Shown here: piece after piece, positions 11,366 through 26,403 of the stretch
Layout: the number at the start of each line of letters is the position of its first letter
Numbering within the stretch: the first letter of the stretch is position 1
NCBI GenBank assembly: GCA_029783825.1
Contig: JAREIK010002261.1
Span: forward strand, 69,157-133,156
DNA: 64,000 bases
Reading direction: 5' to 3'
DNA from: Sapria himalayana
Taxonomy: Eukaryota > Streptophyta > Magnoliopsida > Malpighiales > Rafflesiaceae
Program-made: the position numbers and the translations under genes
Notes under the pieces: model-generated
Database searches by the model: none
What the model was told of the DNA's origin: nothing
What the model saw: the letters and a program-made list of their open reading frames with translations, nothing else

Positions 11366-13201
11366 TTATAGACTGATTGATTGACAGATAGATATATTCA
11401 TAAATCGATGTACATATAAATAGATAGATGAATACAAAGATATATAGGAAAATTGATAGATAGATACCTAGATAAACACATTGATAGAAAGATAGACAGC
11501 CAAGAAGATTGACTGATAGATATACAAATAGACAAATTGATATGCAGACAAATTTAGAGAAAAAAAGATATATTAATAGATAGATTAATAGATTGATAGA
11601 TAAATTAATTGATAGATTGATAAACAGTTTGATAGACTTATAGATAGATAGATTTATAGATTGAAAGAAAGAAAGATTAATTAATAGATAGAGAGATAGA
11701 TAGAAAAATAGATAGATAGATAGATTGATTGATTGACATAGAGATACACAAATAGATAGATAGAATGATAAATAGACAGATAGATACATAGATAGAAAGA
11801 TAGTTAGATATACATGTAGATAGACCAAAATATTTACAAATAGAATATAAAAATATTGTTAGATATATAGAGAAACAAATTAGTATACATATAGATAGAA
11901 AGATAGACAAATAAATAGATAGATTAATTGTTATATAGATAAATAGATAAAAAATAGACTTATAAACAGATATATAGATATATAGACATAAAAGAAAAAA
12001 ATAGATAGATATATAAATAGATAGATAAATATAATAGATAGATAGATAGATTGACAAATAGATATACAGATAGATCGATAGATATATTGATATATAGATA
12101 TGTAATTATATAGATAAATAAATAGATAGAGTATAGATAGATAGATATGTAGATAGTAAGATAGATAGACAAATAGATAGATTGATATATATATATATAT
12201 ATATACAGATAAATAAATAGATATATAGACAAATAGATATATAGATAAATAAAAAGATTGATAAATACATAGATAGATAGAAAGCAAATAGATAAATATA
12301 AAAATATATCAATAGATAGATAGACAAATATATAGGGAGATAGAAAGAAAAATACATAGATGTATAAATAGAAAGATTGATAAACAAATAGATAGACATA
12401 TATATATAAAGATTGATAGAAAGATTGATAGATAGGTTAAAAGATAGATGTATATACATATTGATAGACTAATTGAAAGAGAGATAATGTTTGATAGACA
12501 AAAAGATAGATAGATAGATTGATAGGTAGATAGATTGAGTTATTATTTGACATATAGATAGATGGATTGATAGACAGATAGATAGTCAAATAGATAGACA
12601 TATATATAGAGAGAATAATTATAGATAGAGAAATAAATATATAAATAGAAAGAAAGATAGATAGATACATAAATAGATAGATAGACAGATATATAGATAG
12701 ATAGAAGGACAGATTAATATATATATATAGATACCTAAATAGACACACAAATATATAGATAGAAAAATAAATTGACAGATAAATTGATAGATAGAAAGAT
12801 AGATAGATTTATAGATAGAAAGATAGATTGACAAATAGATAAATAGAAATTTAGATAAATAGATAAACATATTAATATACATATAGATAGACAGATAAAT
12901 AAACAAATAGATAGAGTGATATTTAGATTGATAAATTGATATATTGATAGAAAGATAGATAGACATATAGACATACAAATATATTGGCAAATAGATAGAA
13001 AAATAGATAGATCGATAGAACGACAGAGATAATAGATAAATAGATTGATAGATAGATATATAAATAAATAGATAGATAGATAAATTGACAAATAGATAGA
13101 CAATTAGATGGACAGATTGATAGAGAAATAGATAGATAGATAGATATATTGATAGAAAGATAGATAGCCAGATAGATAGATAGATAGATAGACAAACTGA
13201 C

Positions 13202-13252
<51 letters not shown>

Positions 13253-13274
13253 GGTAGATAAAGAGATAGATAGA

Positions 13275-13320
<46 letters not shown>

Positions 13321-13353
13321 CAGATAGAGAGAGAGAGATAGAGATAGATAGAT

Positions 13354-13402
<49 letters not shown>

Positions 13403-14190
13403 CAAACAAATAGATAGATAGATAGATAACTAGACAGATAGATCAATAGATAAATAGATATATAAATTGGTAGATATATATATAGATAGACAAATATATA
13501 GATAGATACATAAATATAAATATAGATGGATTGATGATAATAAAGATAGATAAATAGATAGAGAGATAAATAGGCAGATAGATCAAGCGATTATTAGTTA
13601 GATAGATCGAAAGATTGAAAGATAATAGAGAGACATATAGATTGATATTTAGATAGATTAATCAATAGATAGTTAGACAGATAGAAAGATAGATAAATAG
13701 ACAAATAGGTAGATAGATAGATAGATAAAAAGATTGATATATAGATAGATAGAAATATGGATCGATATAAAGATAGATAGAAAAATAGTTAGATAGATAG
13801 TTAGATAGAAAAATAAATAAATAGATAGATAGATAGATATATAGATATATAGATAGATAGATAGATAGATACATAGACAGACATATAGACATATAGATAT
13901 TTTGATAGACATATATATATATATAAATAGATATATAAATAAATAGATTCGATAGAAAGTTAGATAAATATAGATAGATCAATAGACACATAGATATATA
14001 GATAGATTAATAGATAAATAGATAGATAGATAGATAGTAGACAAAAAGACTAATAGATAAATAGATTGATAGATAGATATATAAATAAATAGATAGATAG
14101 ATAAATTGACAAATAGATAGACAATTAGATGGACAGATTGATAGAGAAATAGATAGATAGATAGATATATTGATAGAAAGATAGATAGCC

Positions 14191-14225
<35 letters not shown>

Positions 14226-14283
14226 CAAACAGACAGATATATATATATATATATATAGACAGGTAGATAAAGAGATAGATAGA

Positions 14284-14327
<44 letters not shown>

Positions 14328-14360
14328 CAGATAGAGAGAGAGAGATAGAGATAGATAGAT

Positions 14361-14413
<53 letters not shown>

Positions 14414-16525
14414 CAAACAAATAGATAGATAGATAGATAACTAGACAGATAGATCAATAGATAAATAGATATATAAATTGGTAGATATATAGATAGATAG
14501 ACAAATATATAGATAGATACATAAATATAAATATAGATGGATTGATGATAATAAAGATAGATAAATAGATAGAGAGATAAATAGGCAGATAGATCAAGCG
14601 ATTATTAGTTAGATAGATCGAAAGATTGAAAGATAATAGAGAGACATATAGATTGATATTTAGATAGATTAATCAATAGATAGTTAGACAGATAGAAAGA
14701 TAGATAAATAGACAAATAGGTAGATAGATAGATAGATAAAAAGATTGATATATAGATAGATAGAAATATGGATCGATATAAAGATAGATAGAAAAATAGT
14801 TAGATAGATAGATAGATAGAAAAATAAATAAATAGATAGATAGATATATAGATATATAGATAGATAGATAGATAGATACATAGACAGACATATAGACATA
14901 TAGATATTTTGATAGACATATATATATATATAAATAGATATATAAATAAATAGATTCGATAGAAAGTTAGATAAATATAGATAGATCAATAGACACATAG
15001 ATATATAGATAGATTAATAGATAAATAGATAGATAGATAGATAGTAGACAAAAAGACTAATAGATACATAGATAGAGAGACATAAAGACATATATATAGA
15101 TAGATAAATAGATAAACAAATAGATAGATAAATAGATAGTAAGATACTTAAATAGATAGACCAATAAAGATATAGAAATGCTAACACATATATAGGCACA
15201 AAGAAAGATAGATAAATAGGCATACACATCGATAGATGGGTATACACAAAGATAGATAGAATGATACATAAAGAGATAGATAGATAGACAAATTGATAGA
15301 TTGATGGATAGATTGATTGATAAAATGATATATTGATAAATATATAGATAAATACATAGAAAGGTTGATTGACTGATTGATTGTTATATTGATAGATAGA
15401 TTGATAGATAGATTTATAGATAAATAGATATATAATTGATAGACAGAATGATATATAGATAGATTGACAGATAAATAGATAGATAGTTATATAGAAAAAT
15501 AGATAGATAGATAGATAGATAGACAGATAGATAGATAGACAGATAGATAGATAGACAAATAGATAGAAAAATAGATAGATAGATAGATAGATAGACAGAT
15601 AGATAGTAAATTAATAGATAAAAAATCCAATAGATAGACAAATAAATAAAAAAATAGATAGATAGATAAATAGATAGAAATATAGATAGATAGATAGATA
15701 GTGGGAAAAATAGAACGAAGGATTAGGAAATAAATAGAAATATAGCTAGATACATAGAGAAATAGATATATAATAAATCAACATAAATATAAACAGATAG
15801 AAAAATAGATAGACAGATAGATGGACAGATAGATAGATATATAGATACACTAATAGATATACAGATAGATAGATAGATTGACTGATAGATCGATAGAAAG
15901 ATTGACAAATTGAAATAAAGATATATAGACATATAGATAGATAGACACATAGATGTAGAGATAGATAGACAAATAGATAGATATAGAGATAGATAGACAA
16001 ATAGATAAATAAAAAGCTAGATAGATAGATTGACATATTGATAGAAAGATATATAGTTTGATAGATAGGCAAATAGATAGACAAAGTGAAATAAAAATAC
16101 ATTGATAGTTAAATAGATAGATATAATGATAGATTGATATATAGATAGATAAACAAATTGATCGAATGATTAATAGAGAGATTGATATATAGATTGATAT
16201 AAAAATGGATATATAGATTGATAGATAGTTTGTTAGATGATTAAGAGATAGATAGCTAATTGATTGATAGAAAAATAGATAGATTTATAGATAGATAAAA
16301 AGATATATTGACATATTTTTAGATTGATATATAGATTGGTAGATACATAGAAAGATATATAGACATATAGATAGACAAAGAGATAGATAGATAGATAGAT
16401 AGACAAATAGTTAGAATGATAGGTTGACAAATAGATAGATAGACAGATAAATAGACTGAATGATAGAAATAAAAAAAGATAGATAAATAGTAAAAAGACA
16501 GACAAGTAGATACACTGATAGATAG

Positions 16526-16571
<46 letters not shown>

Positions 16572-16719
16572 GTCGGCACATATAATGATAGAAAGAAAGA
16601 TAGAATGATGGATAACAAGATATATAGACTGATATAAAGATTGATAGATAAATAAATAGATAGATAGATAAACAAGTATATTGATAGAAACATAGACAAA
16701 TAGATAGAGAAATAGACAT

Positions 16720-16756
<37 letters not shown>

Positions 16757-17745
16757 AATAGATACACACACAGATTGATAGAGATGCAGACAAATAGACA
16801 AACAAAAATATAGATGGATTGACAGACAGACAAACATACAGATAGATAGATAGATAGATATGCAAGAATTCAAGTAGCGAGGTAGGAAGACAGACAGATA
16901 AATAAACAAATAGATAGATATATAGTCTTAAAAATTTACAACAGATACACAAATAGATAAATAGACAGACATACATATCAAAATATAAAATAATAGCTAG
17001 ATTGAAAGAAAGATAGATAGGTATATTGATAAACTGATAGAAAGATAGATAAATAAATAGGCATAGATATATAGATTGTTAGATAAATAGATATAAAGAT
17101 AGATAGACAGACTGACTGACTGATAGATTGATAAATAGATATATAGACAAATTGAAAGATATACATATACAATGATTGATCAATATATTCATAGATAGAA
17201 TGATAAAAAAATTGATAAACAAATTGATAGACAAATAGATAAATAGATAGACGAATAGATAGATTAATTGGAAGAAAAATAGATTGATATATAGATAGAT
17301 ATATAGACAAATAGATAAACAAATAGATCGTCAGATTATTAGGCATATAGATAAAGATATTATTAGATTGATTGATTGATAAATGGAGAGACAAATAGAT
17401 AGATAGATAGATAGATTGATTGATTGATTGACTAAAATATAAACAAATAGATAGATAGATAGAAAAGACTGATAAATATATAGATAGATATAGAGACATA
17501 TTGATAGAAAGAATGATAGACATATCAAAATATAAATTGATATAAAGATAGATTGATTGATTGATTGACTGATAGATAGATATATAGATTATTAGTTTGA
17601 TATAAAGATAGATATATTAATAGATAGATACATAGACAGATAGATAGATAGACAGAAAGCCAAATAGATAGATAGAAAGATAGATAGATAGTTAGATAGA
17701 CAAATATATATATATATACTAATAGAAATATAGAAATATAGTCAG

Positions 17746-17796
<51 letters not shown>

Positions 17797-19030
17797 CAGA
17801 TAGATAGATAAGTAGGTAGGTAGGTAGATAGATATACAGACATACAGATAAATAAATAGAAAGGTAGATAGTTCAATAGATAGTTAGATACATCAATAGA
17901 TAGATAGATAGAATGTCATATAAATAGACTAATAGATATACATATTTATAGACAAATAGATAGATAGATATATAGGAAAATATATAGATAGAAAGATATA
18001 CATAAAGATAGATAGATAGATAAATTGATATATAGAATATTAGATAAATAGATAAATAAATAGAAATATATATAAATAGATATATTGAAAAATAGTTATA
18101 TAGATAGATAGATAGATTAATAGAAAGATAGACAGATAGATAGATATATAGATAGACATAAATATAAATAGATAGAGTATTAGATAGATAAACTGATGGA
18201 TAGTTACAAAGTTTGACAAATATAAAGATAGATAGATAGACATATAGATAGATAACTAGATAGACAAATAAATATTGAGATAGATCGATAGATAGATGAA
18301 TACAGTGATAAATAAATAGATAAATAGACAAATATCTAGATTGATTGATTGAAAGATTGATAAACAAATAGATCGATATATAGATAAACAAAAAGATAGA
18401 CAAATAGAAATACAAATACATTAATAGTTAAATAGATTGATTGATTGAAATATTGATATATATAAATATAGATAGATAGATAGCCAAATTAATAGAATGA
18501 TCAATAGATAGATAGATATACAGATTGATAGACAGATTGATAGATAGATTAATAGAAGATAGATAGATTGATTGATTGACAGATAGATTTATAGATAGAT
18601 AATATAAAGACAGATAGATAGATACATATATCGACATATTATTAGATAGATAGATAGATAGATGGATAGATACACATATAGATAGACATATAGATAGATA
18701 AATAGTTAGACATATAGATAAATAGATAAATAGACATATATATAGACAAATAGGTTTAAAGATTGATAGATAGATAAATAGACAGATAAATAGATAGAAA
18801 GATAGATATATAAATAGATAGATAGATAGACACATATATAGACATATATTGAAATCTATATGTAGATAGACAAATAGATATATTGATAAAAATAAAAATA
18901 CATACATATATAAATAGATAGATTGATACTCAAATAGATAGATAGATAGATATATATATAATGATTGTTAGAAATATTGATAGATAGATTAAAATATAGA
19001 TTTATATACAAATTAATAGACATATTTATA
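11366..19030. repeat. Degenerate (GATA)n array, 7.7 kb
   Basis: Nearly every base belongs to GATA, GACA, GATT, AATA and related variants of a tetranucleotide repeat, with few pure stretches. Pure (AT)n runs lie near 13204-13249, 13281-13314, 13357-13392, 14238-14258, 14289-14320 and 14365-14402. (AC)n runs lie near 16527-16553 and 17750-17780. The complementary strand reads TATC and stays open in several frames as TyrLeuSerIle repeats; these are not genes. The array lies between element 1 and the transposase relic. Confidence 0.95.
13030..15055. repeat. 1.01 kb tandem duplication inside the GATA array
   Basis: About 13030-14044 and 14045-15055 are near-identical over their length. Shared rare words include CGATTATTAGTTAGATAG (13589 and 14599), GATAACTAGACAGATAGATC and GTAGACAAAAAGACTAATAG, the last at the two unit ends (14037 and 15047). 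The copies differ mainly in the lengths of the (AT)n and GATA runs. Confidence 0.85.
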
Positions 19031-19070
19031 GAAATGGAACCAGACACTCTAACTTTGTCCTGTAACCTAA

Positions 19071-19456
19071 AAATTAATAGCAAGTGAGAAATAAATAAAG
19101 AAATTTATAAATCATTAGTTAAGTTTTATATCTTACGAATTATCAATTATCGGATCAAACTAAGCAATAAGGAGAGTCTCGTCTGTAGGGTGCTATGAGG
19201 AAGACTCTCCAACATCTCCATCCTCTCCCTCATCTCCCTCCCACGTCTCTTGATCATTCATCAAAATCTCAGGACCTTTATTTGGATTAGTCTGCTGATG
19301 CTACTGCTACGGTACATTCACAACCTTCTCTATCTACTGTGGCTTCTTATCCACCCATGACCATCTACCATGTTTGGACATACCTGATGCCTTGCTACCT
19401 ATACCAGAACTGGTATGACCATGCAACGTGATGCCTGTACCTCGTCCATGTGCCAT
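19071..19456 (-). pseudogene. Possible 5' part of a second CACTA ORF (TNPA/Ptta-like), truncated
   Basis: Reading the minus strand, an acceptor-like AATAG is followed by ATGGCACATGGACGAGG (start at 19456). It encodes MAHGRGTG..., a His/Gly/Ser-rich stretch, W.WVDKKPQ, and later an acidic region (ETWEGDEGEDGD), with stops among them. It lies directly downstream of the TNP2 relic, on the same strand, where plant CACTA elements carry their second gene or 3' exons. The GATA array cuts it off on the left. The low-complexity composition makes identification tentative. Confidence 0.35.
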
Positions 19457-19571
19457 ATCTATTAAAAATAATAAACAACACATTATTGATTAGTAAGCTT
19501 CAAGTAAAATACATAAGAAAATTAACATAAACACAAATGATTAATGATTAAAATACCGTAAAACTCATTGT

Positions 19572-22500
19572 CTACTCATTCTCATCAGAATCATCCAAAT
19601 CTAGTTCATCTCCCTCTTTAAATATAATAACATCATTTTCAAACTTCTCTTCATCACTCATTTCTTCCTCATTATCTATTAAATATTCATCAACATCTAA
19701 ATTCCCACTTATATCCATCTTAGAAGATGTGAATAAAAGGATGTCTTCATCCCCCACCACAGCTTCAATTATAATATCATTGTAATCATTTTGAAAAGCT
19801 GGTTCTATGAAATTAATTCTTTGTGATGTGGGGATGTCAATTTGAACCCTTGCTTTTATCTTGCACATAGCTTTCCAATCCTTTCTAGGATGGGTCCGAC
19901 CCGGATATTCACAATAATAAATCTGTGATGCTTGTACTAATAATACAATAGGTTCATACATATTGAATCATTTTTTATTGTGCACATCAACAAGTTAATA
20001 TCAAGGATGGACAACACTACAAACATGTGGTGTTGGATCGAATCATTCACATTTGAATAATACAGTTAGTTTAACCAAGTGGGGTTCAAATTCTAACTCG
20101 ATCACTTTGACCAGAGTCCCATAATAGTCATATTCAATTTCATTGTATATGGATCCTTTAATACAAACCTTCTTATTGTCTGTTGCATGATAACTACTGT
20201 ACAATTTAGTGTGAAATTTAAAACCATTCACATAGTAACCATTATAAGTTCTAACCTCCCTTAGAGGACCTAGTACTATACTTCGAAGATAATGATTGGA
20301 AATTTTAATTTCATGATTATGAACCTGCAATCGAAAATCAATGGATTGTAGAGATTACAATTATAAATATTTATTAGAAAATATAATTATTTTGTGATTT
20401 TCATTTTAAGTAAACATATGTATTTTTCAAACAATGATGTAAATTCTTGCTTCGTCATGGCATTGATAGCTTCTTCATTCATGTTTGGAAACTATTTATG
20501 TTTATCTGTAACAAATTGACAAAAAAAATTTAGAAATAATGGATACATTGATAGGAAAAAATAAATTAAAATGGTACATAGATCTCATTTGACTTTTAGG
20601 GAATACTTACTTTATGAATGATTGAACCTCTAGACAATTCATTAGGACATATAGAAGTGCTTTAGTATATTCATTGTTTGCTAGATACCATTTTCCTTTA
20701 ACACCAATTGCTTTACCCAAGGCTTGAAAATTTCAAACATATCATTATCCACTAGGTATATAAGATAAACCTCATTCTACTTTTCCTTAAGTGGAAGAGT
20801 TGGATTTCCTTCTTTGAAATATAATGATGCTAATTTGGCAGCCTCATCCATAATTTAACCTATTGATATAGAATCATCAACCTGAGCCCTATTCATTTTG
20901 AATGTTTTATTTTCCTCAAGTATCTACAAAAGGATTATTGAATATTACAAGTCATTTGTGTGTGTGTGTGTGTGTAGGAAAAGAATTGGTTGAGTGTATT
21001 AATATTACCTTTTTGAAGGATACATCTAATGATAATGGATAGGACCAGTAATCCTAGCTTCATAAGCCAAGTGCACTGGAAGATGTTCCATTGAGTCAAA
21101 AAACATAGAGGGAAGATTTTCTCAAATTTTCATAAGATAATAGAAATTTATTCATCCAAATTCCTGAATTCCTCATCAATCAAAGAAGAAGAAGTTAATT
21201 ACTTGAAGAATAAATAAATCTCAGTTATCGGCTCCCATATTCTATTAGGCAGGAATTCTCGAAGAACAATTGGTAATAACCTTTTCATGAATACATGACA
21301 ATCATGACTTTTCATGCCAAACATCTTAAGTTTGTTCACATTACCCATTCCGACACATCCTTCTTCTATGATTTATTCACAACAAATGGCACATCAGGGT
21401 ATTTACTGGTGACAAGATTTTTTACAAATTGAGCACGATGACAATATTTATTCAACTCATCTCTTGACTTGTACGTGTCCTTAGTTTTCCCTGGAATATT
21501 ATATACTGTATTAAAAATATTGTCAAACACATTCTTCTCGATATGCATAACATCAAGATTGTGCCTGAGCAAGTGTTCACGCAAGTAGGGCAAATCCCAG
21601 AAAATACTTCTCTTATTCCACCCACAAATCTTAGATATAGCTACATTCACAACCTCAGCATCAATATATATCACTTTCTTCAACCCTATGCTATTAAAAT
21701 CCTACTGAATTTCATCCCCACATCTAACAGATGATTAATGGGCAAAAACTTCTGATGGGTGTATAACCACGACTGTTTTCCACTCTTAATTAATCTAAAA
21801 GCATCATAATATTTTATAGAATACGGACATGCTAACATACCAGTTGTACTCCACCCAGACATCATAAAATATGTTAAAAAGTCATTTATGGTCCATATGA
21901 GGGCAGCGCGTATCTGAAAATTTTTCCATTTAGAAATATTCTAAGTTTGAACCCCAACACCCTAGAGACTTTTCAACTCCGCTATCAATGGCTGCAAGAA
22001 AACATCTATCTTTTCCTTTGGATTCGTTGGCCCCGACACTAACATCGTAAAAAACATAAATTCTTCTTTCAGACATAAATATGGATGCATGTTATACAGC
22101 ATTACCACCACAGGCCACAATGAATATTACTATCTAGATTGACCAAATGGATGAACACTATCAGCCAAACCTAGCCTAACATTTCAAATATCAGAAGAAA
22201 AATCAGAAAAATACCTATCAAAATGTTTCCAAGTAGGGGCATCAGAAGGGTGACACATCTTACCTTCCTCCATATAATGCTCTGAATGCCACCTCATTTC
22301 ATTAGATGTTATGATTGATGCATATAATCACTGAAACCTAGGTGTTATTGGAAAATCATGCATCTTCTTATATGGCACCTTAAACTTTTGTATATAGAAT
22401 CTATTTCCAGAACTCCTAACCTTTTACTTGTACTAAGCATGACCACATATTTTACAACTCTCAAGGTCACTGTCATCAGCCTCGTTTATCATACAGTTGT

Positions 22501-23221
22501 TCACACAATAATGAATGACCTGTACGGGTAATCCCAAGACTCTAACTAACTTTTTCATGCTCTAGAAATCCAATGGAATCAGATTATCTCGTAGAAACAA
22601 TTTTTGAATAAAATTTGACAAATCATCAAACCATGCCTAGGGACACCTGTGTCTGCACTTTATTTCTAACATCCTCACGACCACAGATAGTTGAGTATGC
22701 TTAGAATTTCTCTCATATACAAGTTTGTCTCCAGCTCGAATAATGTCATACATATTCTTTGCCTCGGCATTGGGTTCCTCATTCAGGTTGAATTCAGGAC
22801 CCACAGCATCACAAACCATTCTATGGTATGTAGTGTGATTCATATTATTCGAGATCATCTGATTAGTTTCACTTACTAACAGCCATACTGTACTTGAACA
22901 ACTTTGTTGGACTTGCTTCTTACCATGGTATATCCAAACATAGTAATCCACAACAAAACCATTTCTATGCAAATGCATCTTCATAGTCTCAACATTCTAA
23001 AAGCAAACTCAACAAATTCATACAGCTTTGTTGGATACCTTTGTTGGACTTATCTGATATTTAACTAAAGTGCAAGGATACCTTATATATGTACCACCAT
23101 TCATACACTCAGGATGTCAAAGAGCAAGCTCAACAAATTCATCAACTTTATCCCCCCATTCATTAGAGAACATTCCATTGATTATTTGACCCTTGTATAT
23201 CCATTCATGATCGTCTTCCAT
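19572..23221 (-). pseudogene. CACTA transposase (TNP2 type), decayed
   Basis: This is a remnant of the DDE-type transposase that moves CACTA/En-Spm elements. In minus-strand order there is first a start near 23221 and a transposase-associated domain (MEDDHEWIYKGQ..., then YIRYPC, then HLHRNGFVVDYYVWIYHG). The TNP2 core follows: MRWHSEHY and CHPSDAPTWKHFD near 22300-22220, NVRLGLADSVHPF near 22190-22150, SLWPVVVMLYNMHPYLC near 22120-22080, and RAALIWTINDF with SGWSTTGMLACP near 21905-21825. HNLDVMHIEKNVFDNI lies at 21570-21520. A DUF4218-like part (LREFLPNRIWEPITEIYLFF near 21270-21210, HYP-type residues further on) precedes a DUF4216-like block at 20330-20043 and a C-terminal QIYYCEYPGR...W segment at 19961-19572. 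Many stops and frameshifts break it, so it is dead. Orientation matches element 1. Confidence 0.88.
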
Positions 23222-24125
23222 AACTAGTCACAAAAAAATCAATTTAGTAAACAAACACGATTGTCTCTAATTAATTTTATGTTCATTGAAAATTTTATTG
23301 GTTCCAATAAAGATTTTTTTACGTTTGATATGCAACCTACTATACATCCACCTCCACCCATCCAATAGTTATTTTCTCTACAATAGGTTTTGTCCTAATC
23401 CATAATGGAGCATTAACAATAAATAGCTAGGAATTTGGTTAAAGCATAAAAAAAAGGGATCAAACACATTAACCAGGGCTGCAAACATCTTTTTTGTTTG
23501 TTCAAAATTACGGTGTACCTAGAAACACAAGGCACAAGAAATTTGCTTTTAAATTTTATAGGATGAAAGTTCAATACATACATACATACAAACATACATT
23601 GATACACACATACATACATATATGACCTTTTTCTCTTCTAAAAGATGCAAATTAAAAAAAAATCATTTTTATAACTTATTAATATTAACACATTATGCCT
23701 AATCTGAATACCAAACAAAGTTTTTCAATCAATTACAAATTATTTTCCGATCCGTTGCATCTTAACACATAATGAGAAGCACTATGAAGACTATAAAATA
23801 TGTTTGTAAAATTTTTAATTACATCATAAAAGACTACTAGACCATAAACTTATCTTGTATTGAGCTGTTGGGCTTTCTCTCGAGGTTTTAACACATTGTA
23901 TGGGTTGGTATCATCAAAAGGTGGAGGAGGTTTCAGAATCAACCATACCTCATTACACCTAACACTTAGGAAAATTAAATGTCAGTAAGATGAAAATAAT
24001 TCAAAACAAAAATAAATAGCAAGCAGGCAATAGAATATGTAAAAGCAACTCCTGTGATTCATCAACCACTTAAACATTTATTTATGAGTAATGTCAAACA
24101 TAGATGCGTAAAAATGGCCGTGTTG
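23222..24125. other. Region upstream of the transposase relic
   Basis: No gene seen. A CATA/TACA microsatellite lies at about 23575-23625. A slightly GC-richer patch at 23865-23960 has no recognisable coding content. Confidence 0.5.
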
Positions 24126-25680
24126 TGCCGGAATGGTCCATTATAGTGTGACATATATGTATAGTTATATGTTATTATGCATATAGTATATATAGTTATA
24201 AATCATTATATATAGTTAGACATATAGTTATAAACACACTCACACACACACACAAGTAATTATAAGTAATTATACATAAATGTATACAAAGTTATAAACA
24301 AATATATAGATTTACATATATGTATCCATATATGTATAAATAGTTACAAATATAGTTATATTTAATTATATAGACTTTTATATAGTTATACAAATATTTA
24401 TATATAGTTATACACATATAGTTAAACATAATGTTGTATGTTGTTATACACGTAATTATAAATATAGTTACATGTGATTATACATATAGTTACACATATA
24501 GTTAAGCATATATTTATACATGTAGGTGTATATATTTGTTCATTTAATTTTATATATTTATACATATAGTTATGTATAGGTGTATATATAGTAGAATACT
24601 TTTTTATATATTAATATATACAAATATATATTAAATATAAGTTGTAAAGTATATATTTAAATATTATTATGTATAAAGCTTTTATAGTTATACATATAGT
24701 AAGATACAAATATTTATAGTTATATATTATTATTCATATAATATATATAGTTATAAATAGTTATATATAATTATAAAAATAGTTATATATAGATATACTA
24801 ATACACGTAGTGATAAGTAGTTATACATAAATGTATACAAAATTATAAAAAATATGTAGATTTGCATTTATGTATACATATATGTATACATAGTTATAAA
24901 TATAGTTATATTTAATTATATAGAGTTTTATATAGTTATACAAATATAAATAAATTGTTATACACATTTAGTTAAACATGATGTTGTATGTTGTTATACA
25001 GTAATTATAAATATAGTTACAAGTGGTTATACATATTGTTACACATTTAGCTATACTTATATTTATACATATAGGTATAAATATGTTTTCATTTAATTTT
25101 ATATATTTATACATATAGTTATGTATAACTATTGTTATAGTAAAATACTTTTTTATGTGCTAATATATACAAATTTATATTAAATATAAGCTATAAATTT
25201 AATATTTAAATATAATTATGCATCAAACTTTTATATTTATACATATAGTAGGATACAATTATTTATAGTTATATATCATTATACATATAATATATATAAT
25301 TATAAATAGTTATATATAATTTAACATATAGTTATATATAGATATATTCATACAAGTAGGTATAAGTAGTTACACATAAATATATACAACATTATAAACA
25401 AATATTTTGATTTAATTATATGAATACATATATGTATATATAGTTACAAATATTATTATATTTAATTATATCGAGTGCTACATAGTTATACAAATATTTA
25501 TATTTAGTTATACACATATAGTTATAAATATATATGAAATTAAAGATATAATTATATATAATATTTATATAGTTATACATTTAGTAAAATACAATTATAT
25601 ATAGTTATATATTAGTATACATATAATATATTTTTTAGAAATATAGTTCTATAAAATTATACATATAGTTATACTATCTA
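24126..25680. repeat. ~550 bp AT-rich tandem satellite
   Basis: About 2.8 units of a ~550 bp repeat. Landmark words such as TGTATACAAAGTTATAAACA followed by a TAGATTT string recur at about 24283, 24834 and 25382. AACATAATGTTGTATGTTGTTA-like words recur one period apart. The same unit is present in inverted orientation at ~45690-46700 and 47680-47990 inside element 2. It passes without a clear break into the TATC array on its right. Confidence 0.8.
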
Positions 25681-26403
25681 TCTAACTATATGTATATCTA
25701 TCTATGTATCTATCTGTCTATTTGTCTATTTATTTGTTTGTCTATTTGTCTATCAATTTACTATATATCTATCTATCTATTTATTTTTATATTTATCTAT
25801 CTATCTAACTATATATCAATCTATCTATCATTCTGTCAAACTATCTGTCTATCTATATTTCTATCTATATAATTATCATTCTATCTATATATCTATATCT
25901 ATATCTATTTATCTATCAATCAATCTATTTATCTTTCTTTATATTTGTCCATCTAACTATCTATCAGTATATCTTTCTATCTATTTATCTAAATATATGT
26001 CTATCTATCTTTCTATCTATCTTTCTATCTATCTGTCTATATATCTTTCAATCTAACTATCTATCGATCTATTTTTCTATCTATCTTTCTATCTGTCTAT
26101 TTAGCTATCTATCTATCTATTTGTTTATCTGTCTATTTGTTTGTCTGTCTGCATATCTTTCTATAATTCTATCTGTATATATTTCTATCTATAATTTTAT
26201 CTATCTATTTGTTTATCTATCTCGCTATCTTTATATCTTTCTATTTGTCTAGCTATATGTCTATCTATTTCTTTATCAATTTGTCTCTATATCTCTTTGT
26301 TTATTTATCTTCTATCTATGTATCTTTATATCAAATTGTCTATTTATCTATCTATCAATATGCCTATCAATCTCCCTATCAATCAATCAATCTATCTATC
26401 CAT
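25681..26403. repeat. Degenerate (TATC)n array, left of element 2
   Basis: TATC/TGTC/TTTC variants fill the segment up to base 26403, where the CACTA terminus begins. It is the left remnant of the array that resumes at 59160 on the other side of element 2. Open frames reading Tyr-Leu-Ser-Ile are repeat artefacts. Confidence 0.9.

Noticed and set aside
11328..19083. Dozens of overlapping minus-strand frames reading Tyr-Leu-Ser-Ile repeats, up to 275 codons
   Set aside because: TATC has no stop in several frames because 12 nt encode YLSI. The peptides mirror the microsatellite and have no domain or codon bias.
11366..26403. The GATA and TATC blocks as arms of one perfect palindrome
   Set aside because: The arms differ greatly in length (7.7 versus 0.7 kb) and I could not align specific non-repeat words between them. 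Left as a hypothesis only.
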